Origin: Mimachlamys varia
Taxonomy: Eukaryota > Mollusca > Bivalvia > Pectinida > Pectinidae
Direction: 5' to 3'
Length of the DNA stretch: 64,000 nucleotides
NCBI GenBank assembly: GCA_947623455.1
Contig: OX392529.1
Coordinates: forward strand, 6,076,001-6,140,000
Positions 1 to 13,600 of the stretch are shown here, one piece after another. A model generated the notes under the pieces. The model made no database searches and was not told the origin of the DNA. It was given only the letters and a program-made list of their open reading frames with translations. Each line of letters begins with the position of its first letter. Positions within the stretch are counted from its first letter, which is position 1. Made by a program: the position numbers and the translations under genes.

Positions 1-1158
1 TCGTGTTACTGGGGTGTTTTACTATAGTTCCACATTATATAAGGTGGGAGACCCGACTATAACGGCTTCGTGTTACTGGGGTGTTTTACTATAGTTCCAC
101 ATTATATAGAGTGGGAGACCCGACTATAACGACTTCGTGTTGCTGGGGTGTTTTACTATACGTTCCACATTATATAGAGTGGGAGACCCGACTATAACGG
201 CTTCGTGTTACTGGGGTGTTTTACTATACGTTCCACATTATATAGAGTGAGAGACCCGACTATAATGGCTTCGTGTTACTGGGGTGTTTTACTATACGTT
301 CCACATTATATAAAGTGTGGGAGACCCGACTATAACGGCTTCGTGTTACTGGGGTGTTTTACTATACGTTCCACATTATATAGAGTGAGAGACCCGACTA
401 TAATGGCTTCGTGTTACTGGGGTGTTTTACTATACGTTCCACATTATATAGAGTGAGAGACCCGACTATAATGGCTTCGTGTTACTGGGGTGTTTTACTA
501 TACGTTCCACATTATATAGAGTGGGAGACCCGACTATAATGGCTTCGTGTTACTGGGGTGTTTTACTATACGTTCTACATTATATAAAGTGGGAGACCCG
601 ACTATAACGGCTTCGTGTTACTGGGGTGTTTTACTATACGTTCCACATTATATAGAGTGAGAGACCCGACTATAACGGCTTCGTGTTACTGGGGTGTTTT
701 ACTATACGTTCTACATTATATAGAGTGGGAGACCCGACTATAACGGCTTCGTGTTACTGGGGTGTTTTACTATACGTTCCACATTATATAAGGTGGGAGA
801 CCCGACTATAACGGCTTCGTGTTACTGGGGTGTTTTACTATACGTTCTACATTATATAAAGTGTGGGAGACCCGACTATAACGGCTTCGTGTTACTGGGG
901 TGTTTTACTATACGTTCCACATTATATAGAGTGAGAGACCCGACTATAATGGCTTCGTGTTACTGGGGTGTTTTACTATACGTTCCACATTATATAGAGT
1001 GAGAGACCCGACTATAACGGCTTCGTGTTACTGGGGTGTTTTACTATACGTTCCACATTATATAGAGTGAGAGACCCGACTATAACGGCTTCGTGTTACT
1101 GGGGTGTTTTACTATACGTTCCACATTATATAAAGTGGGAGACCCGACTATAATGACT
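1..1158. repeat. 68-bp minisatellite, about 17 copies
   Basis: Head-to-tail copies of a 67-68 bp unit recognisable by GGGGTGTTTTACTATA and GAGACCCGACTATAA, continuing beyond the left edge. Copies differ by a few substitutions (CATTATATAGAG versus CATTATATAAAG) and 1-2 bp indels. A lone diverged half copy survives at 1420-1450. The array probably lies in the intron before the 1560 exon. Many units carry a donor-like GTGAGA or GTGGGA after TATATAGA. Confidence 0.95.
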
Positions 1159-1559
1159 TCAGTTTACTTAACTTAGTTTACTTACTTTATTCTGAACGCA
1201 GGCATTAACTGCCTCTCTATTCAGATCATCGTCCATACAATTTTAAACGAAAAATATAACAATGTTTATGTTGTGACGTTATTCCAAACGGTTTTCAAAA
1301 CTGACTAGGTTTGGTGCTTCAACTGCATTTTCTGGTAAAGGTTCCAATTGTCCATAATTCTTTGAGTAAACGACTATTTTCCCATGTCCAACCTGTTTCT
1401 TGATTTATCTATGCTGAGTGAATGGGATGTTTTACTATGCGTTCCACGTAATTCTGCTTGGTCATTTGTTTTTCCCTGCTATTTGGAGACAGAACAAATA
1501 ATCTCATGAAATAGTAGAGTTTGTGTACTCATATCTTGAATTGTTTTTTGATATTGCAG
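1159..1559. other. Intron remainder before the 1560 exon
   Basis: No gene is visible. The stretch holds the isolated partial copy of the 68-bp repeat at 1420-1450 and ends in a T-rich tract with ATTGCAG as the acceptor of the next exon. Confidence 0.6.
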
Positions 1560-1654
1560 TTGTTCAACATTGCTTATCTGTACAAGTATGGATTTAAGAC
1601 AGACTCTGTCAGCACTGATACGTCACCATGGCAAGATGTTAAGGACCTCATAAA
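1560..1654 (+). CDS. Exon: module 0, second half of TM4 plus cytoplasmic linker
   Basis: Acceptor GATATTGCAG, donor AAA|GTGAGC; 95 bp, starting at phase 0 and ending with two spare bases. It reads LFNIAYLYKYGF and then a polar linker ending QDVKDLIK. The layout matches the exons at 48492 and 60694: hydrophobic start, polar linker, and the same end phase. The upstream TM4 half is not in the window. Confidence 0.7.
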
Positions 1655-4600
1655 GTGAGCATCATATTTCATTGTTAGATATGAATGTCATATGAAAGGT
1701 TCTAAACTCATTACTAGGCCCCTAGCATCACTGAAGAGTCCTAGGAGGACGAAACAGCTGTATGATGCAGTTTAATTCATTTTTTCGGCATACTGTATCT
1801 ATTACTAAATTTAAGAGGTGCAGCATATGTGTGTGTTACGTCATCTTCAGCCATAAAATAATTATCATATTGAAGTATACATAGGTAAACGTATTGTGTC
1901 ATACCGTAATTTACGTTACATGTACAGTAGTCATTGCATGATATACATGTTAAAATGTTGTATCTTACCGTATGTATAATAATATATGATACAGCTTTTG
2001 TTATATCACACCGTTATCATAATGCATAATACCATATTTATATTCTTATATCAAATCGTAGTTATCGTAAAGTAGAGTACCGTTATATCGTGCTATATCA
2101 TACCGTAGTTATTATATTGTAGGACAATAGATAGCAGCTCGTATCATAATGTATTTATCATAATGTGTGATATGAACTTTGTTTTAGAAATACCGTAGTT
2201 ATTATAATGTATGATACACCAGTTGTGTTGCGTTATACCATACTTATTATAATGTAATAGTAATACCGTTGTTTTTTTTTATATATTCATCCTAATGTGT
2301 ATCTTGAAATTTGCAATCCCATTAACGATTAAAATAATTACAATTACAGGAAAAACAAATTGCTTGTAACAGGTTTTGCAGTATTCATCGTATTAGGATT
2401 GGTACGTATATAATTTGGAATATTCATCGTGCTTTTATAGGTATGTATAAGTTTTGCAGTTTTCACCGTGTTTGGGTTGGTATGTATAGGTTTTGAAGTA
2501 TTCATCGTGTTTGAAAAAGTATGTTTATTTAACATAAGGTTTTACAGTATTCATTGCCGAAATGGTAACACAAGCGTGCGTAAACAAGTTGTGTCCCCTT
2601 TCTACCCTTTGCTTTTGATTTTTTTCGTCCGGAAGTAGCCCTCCATTTGGGAAACCGGAAACACGTCACAAAATAACGTTACCTTACGTTCTTTCAGGAA
2701 GGTTGAAAATAACCGGAATATCTTTAAACTTATGTCAGTTTCATGTATCTGTGTCGTTGCTTCAGAAGCTGTTGTTGTTGTTCGACTTGCCGAATTAAAA
2801 TTATTTAAATTGTATCTCATTCTGAACCAGTACATGAATGATTCTCAGTAAATATCCGATAATTACTAAAGCTACGCTCTTGTAGGATTTGCCTTTATCA
2901 TATTAAATATAATGTATACTTATACATATCACACCAAACATAAGCCTAATATCTGATATCTGAGTGTCAAAATATTCGGGTATATTTCGTATTACTGAAG
3001 ACACTGTTAGATATCTTCTATTTTTTCAGCTGATCTCGTTAGGGATTTTGATTACCGGGATTCGTCTTTACTTTGATGATATACTGGGACATAAAGACAT
3101 CAAACTTCTCTTCAATTATATCTATATCTTTGGACGGGATGTGACGTCATGGGTTTCCATCATGTCCAAGATCATGATCAGTACCGGCTGCGTTTCCTTC
3201 GTCGTCTTCTCTTTTGGAATCGTGAGCGTTGTTCTTGGAGTGGCAAGCATATCCTATATGGTGGGTACAATGTATAGAAATGTTGACGATCTATAATTAA
3301 TCTGTGAGTTATCAATGGTACACGATCTATCAATTAATTTGTGTGTTATCAATAGTTCTCGATCTTTCAATTAATTTGTTTGTTATCAATAGTTCTCGAT
3401 CTCTGATTTATTTATGTGTTTTCAATGATTCACGATTTATGATTAAACTGTATGTTATCAATGGTACACGATTTATGATTAATTTGTGTGTTGTCAATGG
3501 TACGTGATTTATGATTAATTTGTGTGTTATCAATAATACACGACTTATGATTAAACTGTATGTTATCAATGGTACGTGATCTATGATTAATTTGTGTGTT
3601 ATCAATAGTACTTACTTACTTACTTAATCCTCTTGGTGCATGGAAGCACACAAGGTTTTCCCTGAGGATCGCCATCTCTCTCTGTCTGCTGCTATCTGGT
3701 GAATCTTGCCCCAAGTCCATCCAAACTCTCTCATTTCTTTTTCAACTGACCGCCTCCATGTTTCTTTCGGCCTTCCTCTGTTTCTCTTTCCTGCCGGTGT
3801 CCATTTCATAGCAATCTTTGGAATTGATGTTGTTTCCATTCTGTTGACATGACCAATCCATTTCCATCGTCTCATTTTAATCATCTGTGAGACTGGTGAT
3901 ATTGAATCTTCAGAAGCCGTCAAAGGCATTTGGTTTGGAAGGCATCTAGTTTGTTGATGGTAGTTTTAGTCACCTTCTACGAGCTCCAATATTGTTGCTC
4001 CTAAAGATCCTTATCTAGGTCTTGATGCTGATGGCTGATTACTTCCAAATGTTTCTCAGGCTTGCAAAGGCTGCCCGTGCTTAGCTACTCTGCTCTCTAC
4101 ATTAGATGTTGAATCTCCATCGGTTGTCATCTTACTGCCAAGGTAGACACACTCATCACCTCTCTTTCCACTTCATGATCTTTGTCTTTGCCGTGTTGAT
4201 ATTCAAGCCCATTTGCCTGCTGTAGTCTGACAATTCTGTTGTCTTTCCCTGGATATGCTCAAAGCGCTGAGCCAGAAGACCAATATCATCCGCGAACTCC
4301 AGATCTTCAAGTGACTTTTCAAAAGTCCAACGCAATCCTCTGTTGGTCTGTTCAGTAGTCCTCTTCACCACCCAATCGATGCACACCACTAAAAGTGGGT
4401 GGGGGAGATAGTAAACATCCCTGTCTCACCCCAGACTGCAGTGGGAAGCTGTCTGTGAGGTTTGAGCCGCAGTTCGCCCTTGCCTGGAAATCCTAATAAA
4501 GCATCTTGAGTTCCATAGTGTGCTAGGATCTTCAACAGTGCAGGTCGGTGGGTAATGTGGAATGCCTTGGCAAAACCAATGTTATTGGCATATATTGTGG

Positions 4601-7600
4601 CGTTCCATTCGTTGTTCTGCTCCAGTATTCGTCTAAGAGTGAAGATATGATCTGCACAGGATCTTCCTCTCCGAAACCCTGCTTGTTCTGTCCGTAAGAG
4701 AGGGTCCTCCATGGCTGTCATTCTGTTCAAGATGACTCTACACAGGAACGTGCTTGTGATGGACAATAGCATGATTCCCCTCTAGTTGTTGGTATATGTC
4801 AGGTTTCCTTTCTTGGGCAGCTTCACAATAAGACCGATCTTCCATTGGCTGAGCGCTGTCTCTGTCTCCTAGATGTAAGCACTCCTGGTGTAGTTACTAG
4901 AATCAGGTTGTCCGTCCGTCTATAGACATAAGTTTTTCCGGCTATGCATTCGCTCCTTTTTCAACGGATCTTTTTAAAATAATTGTGGGAATAGAGTGTA
5001 CAGTATGAAGATGTGCCCCCTGAAGTAAGCACCCCTTTCAAGAACAATAGGCTTTTCCCCACGACCCGATTTAATCCAAACTAAGTGGTATGTATAGCAT
5101 CCCAGTATACTCTCCTGAAACAGTGTTTTAAAAAATCAAAAGGTTCATTGGGCCTGAACTATGAACTATGAACTATGTGACGTTTTGTAAGGGTGTGTGA
5201 CAAGGTTCAGAAATGGCTCCATAACGAAGACAAGGACATGCTTGACATTTTAAAATACCATACACGGACATTGAGATAAGGAAAAATTGTGTATTTTGGT
5301 ATAATTTTTGAGTAGAGTACAACCTGTTATGTTAAAACTGATCACAATTTTGTCTGGCTATTCATTCGCTCAGTTTTCAACGGATAATTTATGGGAATAG
5401 ACAGTACAGTGAATTTTCATTTTCGACCCTTTGCAGTTTTTACTCTTTTCAAATAGTTATTCCCCTTTTATGTAAATAAACACAATTTTGTCCGGCTATG
5501 TATTCGCTCAGTTTTCAACGTATCTTTTTTTTTTAATTTTGTGGGAATAGACTGTACACTATGAAGATGTGTCCCTCATTCGTTGTTCAAATAACTTAAG
5601 GGGGCGGGCGTATGATATATGATTAATTTGTGTGCTATCAATGGCACATGAAGTATGATGATTTTTTGTGTTATCAATGGTGCGAAAACTATGATTAATC
5701 AATTTGTGTGTTATTAATGATACACGATCTATAATTAATATGTTTGTTATCATTATTACACGATATGTCAATTAATCTGTGTGTTATCAAAGGTGCACGA
5801 TCTATAATTAATATGTTTGTTATAAATGATACACGATCTATAATTTGTGTTATCAATATTACACGATCTATAATTTGTGTGTTATCAATAGAACACGATC
5901 TTTAATTTGTGTGTTATCAATATTACACGATCTATAATTTGTGTGTTATCAATTGAACACGATCTTTAATTCGTGTGTTATCAATATTACATGATCTATA
6001 ATTTGTGTGTTATCAATAGTACAACATCTATCATTTACCTGTAAAATAATGATTGTTGGCACTTATGTTATCTTATTTGCCAGTACGATATTGATTGTTG
6101 ATACCTAGGAATGATATTATTTATCAGACGTTAAAGTATGATAGTATTAACCTGTATGTAATTGATTGTTGACACTTAGGTATGATAGTATTTACCTGTA
6201 CAATATTGATTGTTGACACTTAGGTATGATAGTATTTACCTGTATGTAATTTATTGTTGACACTTAGGTATGATAGTGTTAACCTGTATGTAATTGATTG
6301 TTGACACTTAGGTATGATAGTATTTACCTGTATCTAATTGATTGTTGACACTTAGGTATGATAGTATTTACCTGTTTGTAATTTATTGTTGACACTTAGG
6401 TATGATATTATTCCAGGCATTGCTTGCTTTAGTGACGTCTCTGTTGTTTAAGTTGATCGCCATGTTGTTGTGGATTCCGGTCCGGGTTTCAGTGAGTATT
6501 ATTAGGGTGTATTTCTGAGTACATGAGAATAATCACAATAAGTACGAGTAGAGGGGCAAGACAAAACGAAGCGAAATATACATTTCCAGAATGACGCTTT
6601 CAATTATTTCGTTTGAAACTATTATCTTAATAACATGGCATTTACATTGTTAGAACGAAGACGCTGGCTTTTTTTGCCCTTTTCAAAAACAAAAATGCTA
6701 TGTTGAAAAATAATCATTTTCAAATGTCCTCCATACTGCAATGTTGTATTGTTTCAGTTTGACTGGAATCTGCATGGAGAGATGTACAGTGCTTTACAGT
6801 CTTTCTACATAACGGATGAAGGAACTTTTGAAGACTATCTAGAAGACAAAAATATTGGCTTCAACTCTTTGTTTTACCAGGTGAGTAAAGGAATCAATCC
6901 ACTTTCCCTCAGACATATACAAGAATTATTATTTATACCCCCTGGGACGAAGTTAGAGGTATACCGTCAGTCAGTCTGTCTGGTTGGCTGGGTGTATGGA
7001 TGAGTTACGTCACTCCTCTACACATTTCCTGGCTGATATTTTAGTATTCATTGAGCTACGTACATAAAAGATCAAGATATTCAGTCCATAAAATATACAC
7101 CGAGGTAAAATGGGTCAAATGACAAGGCTAGGATCTTTTCAGTGTCAAAGCTCGTATATTTTCACTAATGATCATTTTGATATGCGACTTTGAATAAAAG
7201 TCAGTCGGAATTAATCGGAATAATTAAACTATTGAAGTATACTATAGCGTGGCGCATCTTCGCCGATCGGCCATCAAGCCAAGCTTGTCCAAATATTTAT
7301 TTTTTCGGTATATACCGTATGACTCTCAAAAAGTTGTTGGCATTCCATATAATTTCATTTCTAAAGATACACATATAAACATATGTCTTATGCAACAATT
7401 TGGTATTAATTATGACAAAAATTGAATGGTTTTGCAAAAAACACAGCCATGTGCATACATTTCACCTCAAAAGAACTTCAACTAATCAGAAGTGTGATTA
7501 CAAAATACCGCGCCAAACATGGCGGTGTATGACGTCATCACTTTTTGGCGATGTCTGATTTTTGAGGTTATACGATATTACCTGAATAAGTTTAACATTG

Positions 7601-10600
7601 GGGGAATAGGCAAAGTTAAATTATATATATTTTTACTACAAAACACGCTTGGTAACTTTTAGTTATTTTTCGTGCGTCCGTCCGAATTGCATTCGTTTTC
7701 GCTTCTAACTTTGTAACCTGTCATAGAAGGGAGATGCAACTTTGCGTGATTGTAAACCGCTGTAAGAATGTGTCGCGTACTATTCATTTTGTCCTCCTAA
7801 AGTCAAGGTCTCAAACTTTTTTTCATAGGAACCCTTTATTATGAAACATATAGGTTTCTGCTCCATAACTTTGTAACCTCTCATAGTAGAGGAATGAAAC
7901 AAAACTATTAGGTGATGTGCAGTGCACTTCTATTAGGTCATGGTGACTTTGACCAAAGAACAAAGGTCAAAACTGTCTGATTATTACAAACATTCAATGT
8001 GTTGCCATGGGTTCCTATTTCAAATTACATGTAACAATAACTGAGAAAAAATCAAGGAGATGACGTAACACACACGTGTGCTGCACGTTTTAAATTTGTT
8101 AATAGATACAATATGCCGAAAAAATGAATCAAACTGCACCATACAGCTGTTTCGTCCTCCTAGGACTCTTCAGTGATGCTAGGGGCCAAAAGGTGGGAAT
8201 CAAGCATTTCTAAACTTATGTAGCTCATCCGCCAACCTCATATTTTAGTATTTTAGTTGCGGAGCAAATGTACATATATAGAGTTGAAAACAAAACCTAT
8301 TTCAATCGTAATCATTTTGAAATCCATCTAAAAATGTCAGATTGCCACTTTACAGACTTGCAGAAAGGCAGAACTATATTCGTCGGGCTGTGATTGATCT
8401 GACAAGGTCAAAAGGAATTCTGATCTCACTGGCCTCTGTCTCGTCTTGATCTCATTGAGAAAACTCAAAATCGATTAAACCAGGGGCAAAATATGAACAA
8501 AGGAAAGATTAACATGGAGACTCTTGTAAAAGTACAAGAGAATAAGACCAGGTGTTCCGAAAGAGTAAGCGTCTTCTGCTTCATCGACGACACCCGCCAT
8601 GTCGATCTTTGACACATAAGGATTGTACCTCATTTTGATTGCGTATACGATAGTATGCCCGCAGTAGGCAACGAACATATTCACTATGGAGCGCGCGCAG
8701 TCAAAATGAGGTTCAATCCTTATATTTACATCATTATTAATTTTTAAGTGATATACGAAGAAAAAAAAATCCATTCAAAGCGGGTTGTTAAGTTGGTAAC
8801 TACGATGGCCGTGGTTGCTAAGATAATATAGTCCCATTGAATTTCATCAATATATTGGTAAGTTTAGAAAATACACAGTTAACAACACTATTTTTCTTCA
8901 TTATATCATTTGTATATTTGGCATTGAATAATATTACTCTTTCATTTGGGACATTTTTAGTATTTCAGAATTGTACTATCAACAGTTTTCTTTCTAACTT
9001 CGAAAATTGAATTTGTATTTTAAACCAAATGATATTATTTGTTGTAGGGCAAATGCTGTCTACAACAATCAAACGTGTTCACGTTAAGACTATGGATAGG
9101 TTTGCTATCGGGGAGTAGACCCTGGACGTGTAACCTCTGTGGTGATGGGTTAGGTGTGCGCTGGCTACATGAGCTGTCCAGTACTTACAACCAGTGTGTC
9201 GGTGGAACAGTGCACGCTCAGGTTTGTATGACCAGCACAGTGTGTCGGTGGAACAGTGCACGCTCAGGTTTGTATGACCAGCACAGTGTGTCGGTGGAAC
9301 AGTGCACGCTCAGGTTTGTATGACCAGCACAGTGTGTCGGTAGTTTGGTACACGCTCAGGTTTGTATGACCAGCACAGTGTGTCGGTGGTTTGGTACACG
9401 CTCAGGTTTGTATGACCAGCACAGTGTGTCGGTGGTTTGGTACACGCTCAGGTTTGTATGACCAGCACAGTGTGTCGGTGGTTTGGTACACGCTCAGGTT
9501 TGTATGACCAGCACAGTGTGTCGGTGGTTTGGTACACGCTCAGGTTTGTATGACCAGCACAGTGTGTCGGTGGTTTGGTACACGCTCAGGTTTGTATGAC
9601 CAGCACAGTGTGTCGGTGGTTTGGTACACGCTCAGGTTTGTATGACCAGCACAGTGTGTCGGTGGTTTGGTACACGCTCAGGTTTGTATGACCAGCACAG
9701 TGTGTCGGTGGTTTTGTACACGCTCAGGTTTGTATGAACAGCACAGTGTGTCGGTGGTTTGGTACACGCTCAGGTTTGTATGACCAGCACAGTGTGTCGG
9801 TGGTTTTGTACACGCTCAGGTTTGTATGACCAGCACAGAGTGTCGGTGGTTTGGTACACGCTCAGGTTTGTATGACCAGCACAGTGTGTAGGTGGATCAG
9901 TTTCGTAAATTACTGTGATAAGGTACCAAATGATCCGATGGCACCATTAACAAGGGGGGTATAGTTTAGCCAGTGATTCACACGTGTCCATATCTAGGAT
10001 GTTATGTACGGGACTGTACCACTACTGTCTATATCTAGGATGTTATTTAAGAGACTGTACCACTACTGTCCATATCTAGGATGTTATTTACGGGACTGTA
10101 CCACTACTGTCTATATCTAGGATGTTATATACAGGACTGTACCACTACTGTCTATATCTAGGATGTTATATACAGGACTGTACCACTACTGTCTATATCT
10201 AGGATGTTATATACGGGACTGTACCACTACTGTCCATATCTAGGATGTTATTTACGGGACTGTACCACTACTGTCCATATCTAGGATGTTATGTACGGGA
10301 CTGTACCAGTACTGTCCATATCTATGATGTTATGTACGGGACTGTATCACTACTGTTCATATCTAGGATGTTATTTACGGGACTGTACCACTACTGTCTA
10401 TATCTAGGATGTTATTTACGGGACTGTACCACTACTGTCTATATCTAGGATGTTATTTACGGGACTGTACCACAACTGTTTATATCTAGGATGTTATGTA
10501 CGGGACTGTATAACTACTGTCTATATCTAGGATGTTATTTACGGGACTGTACCACTACTGTCTATATCTAGGATGTTATTTACGGGACTGTATCACTACT

Positions 10601-13600
10601 GTCTATATCTAGGATGTTATTTACGGGACTGTACCACTACTGTCTATATCTAGGATGTTATTTACGGGACTGTATCACTACTGTCTATATCTAGGATGTT
10701 ATGTACGGGACTGTATCACTAATGTCTATATCTAGGATGTTATTTACGGGACTGTACCACTACTGTTTATATCTAGGATGTTATGTACGGGACTGTATCA
10801 CTAATGTCTATATCTAGGATGTTATGTACGGGACTGTATCACTAATGTCTATATCTAGGATGTTATGTACGGGATTGTACCACTACTGTCTATATCTAGG
10901 ATGTTATTTACGGGACTGTACCACTACTGTCTGTATCTAGGATGTTATTTACGGGACTGTACCACTACTGTCTATATCTAGGATGTTATGTACGGGACTG
11001 TACCACTACTGTCTATATCTAGGATGTTATTTACGGGACTGTACCACTACTGTCTATATCTAGGATGTTATGTACGGGACTGTACCACTACTGTCCATAT
11101 CTAGGATGTTATTTACGGGACTGTACCAACACTGTCTATATCTAGGATGTTATGTACGGGACTGTACCACTACTGTCTATATCTAGGATGTTATTTACGG
11201 GACTGTACCACTACTGTCTATATCTAGGATGTTATTTACGGGACTGTACCACTACTGTCCATATCTAGGATGTTATTTACGTGACTGTACCACTACTGTC
11301 CATATCTAGGATGTTATTTACGGGACTGTACCACTACTGTCTATATCTAGGATGTTATTTACGGGACTGTACCACTACTGTCTATATCTAGGATGTTATG
11401 TACGGGACTGTACCACTACTGTCTATATCTAGGATGTTATTTACGGGACTGTACCACTACTGTCTATATCTAGGATGTTATGTACGGGACTGTACCACTA
11501 CTGTCTATATTTAGGACATTATGTAAGGGACTGTACCACTACTGTTTATATCTGGGATGTTATTTACGGGACTGTACCACTACTGTCTATATCTAGGATA
11601 TTATGTAAGGGACTGTACCACTACTGTCTATATCTGGGATGTTATTTACGGGACTGTACCACTACTGTCTATATCTAGGATGTTATGTACGGGACTGTAC
11701 CACTACTGTCTATATCTAGGATGTTATGTAAGGGACTGTACCACTACTGTCTATATCTAGGATGTTATTTACGGGACTGTACCACTACTGTCTATATCTA
11801 GGATGTTATGTACGGGACTGTATCACTACCGTCTATATCTAGGATGTTATGTACGGGACTGTACCACTACTGTCTATATCTAGGATGTTATTTACGGGAC
11901 TGTACCACTACTGTCTATATCTAGGATGTTATTTACGGGACTGTACCACTACTGTCTATATCTAGGATGTTATTTACGGGACTGTATCACTACTGTCTAT
12001 ATCTAGGATGTTATTTACGGGACTGTACCACTACTGTTTATATCTAGGATGTTATGTACGGGACTGTACCACTACTGTCTATATCTAGGATGTTATTTAC
12101 GGGACTGTACCACTACTGTTTATATCTAGGATGTTATGTACGGGACTGTACCACTACTGTTTATATCTAGGATGTTATGTACGGGACTGTACCACTACTG
12201 TCTATATCTAGGATGTTATTTACGGGAATGTACCACTACTGTCTATATCTAGGATGTTATTTACAGGACTGTACCACTACTGTCTATATCTAGGATGTTA
12301 TGTACGGGACTGTACCACAACTGTCTATATCTAGGATGTTATGTACGGGACTGTACCACTACTGTCTGTATCTAGGATGTTATTTACGAGACTGTACCAC
12401 TACTGTCTATATCTAGGATGTTATGTACAGGACTGTATCACTACTGTCTATATCTAGGATGTTATGTACAGGACTGTACCACTACTGTCTATATCTAGGA
12501 TGTTATTTACGTGACTGTACCACTACTGTCCATATCTAGGATGTTATGTACGGGACTGTACCACTACTGTCTATATCTAGGATGTTATTTATGGGACTGT
12601 ATCACTACTGTCTATATCTAGGATGTTATTTACGGGACTGTATCACTACTGTCTATATCTAGGATGTTATGTACGGGACTGTACCACTACTGTCTATATC
12701 TAGGATGTTATTTACGGGACTGTATCACTACTGTCTATATCTAGGATGTTATTTACGGGACTGTATCACTACTGTCTATATCTAGGATGTTATTTACGTG
12801 ACTGTACCACTACTGTCTATATCTAGGATGTTATGTACGGGACTGTATCACTACTGTCTATATCTAGGATGTTATTTACGTGACTGTACCACTACTGTCT
12901 ATATCTAGGATGTTATGTACGGGACTGTATCACTACTGTCTATATCTAGGATGTTATGTACGGGACTGTATCACTACTGTCTATATCTAGGATGTTATTT
13001 AAGGGACTGTACCACTACTGTCTATATCTAGGATGTTATTTACGGGACTGTATCACTACTGTCCATATCTAGGATGTTATTTACGGGACTGTATCACTAC
13101 TGTCTATATCTAGGATGTTATTTACGGGACTGTATCACTACTGTCTATATCTAGGATGTTATGTACGGGACTGTACCACAACTGTCTATATCTAGGATGT
13201 TATTTACGGGACTGTACCACTACTGTCTGTATCTAGGATGTTATTTACGGGACTGTACCACTACTGTCTATATCTAGGATGTTATGTACAGGACTGTACC
13301 ACTACTGTCTATATCTAGGATGTTATGTACAGGACTGTACCACTACTGTCTATATCTAGGATGTTATTTACGTGACTGTACCACTACTGTCCATATCTAG
13401 GATGTTATGTACGGGACTGTACCACTACTGTCTATATCTAGGATGTTATTTATGGGACTGTATCACTACTGTCTATATCTAGGATGTTATTTACGGGACT
13501 GTATCACTACTGTCTATATCTAGGATGTTATGTACGGGACTGTACCACTGCCGATATATCTAGGATGTTATGTACGGGACTGTATCACTACTGTCTATAT

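Noticed and set aside
205..1002. Two 83-codon open frames in the 68-bp array
   Set aside because: Periodic by-products of the repeat; no domain, and the same peptide repeats.
8475..8774. 99-codon minus-strand frame
   Set aside because: It crosses a dispersed repeat and a foldback; similarity to the copy at 51757 is explained by the DNA repeat.
9222..9323. Extension of the 9048 exon into the 46-bp array
   Set aside because: The frame continues only to a stop at 9321-9323, while the first donor joins in phase to 48276.
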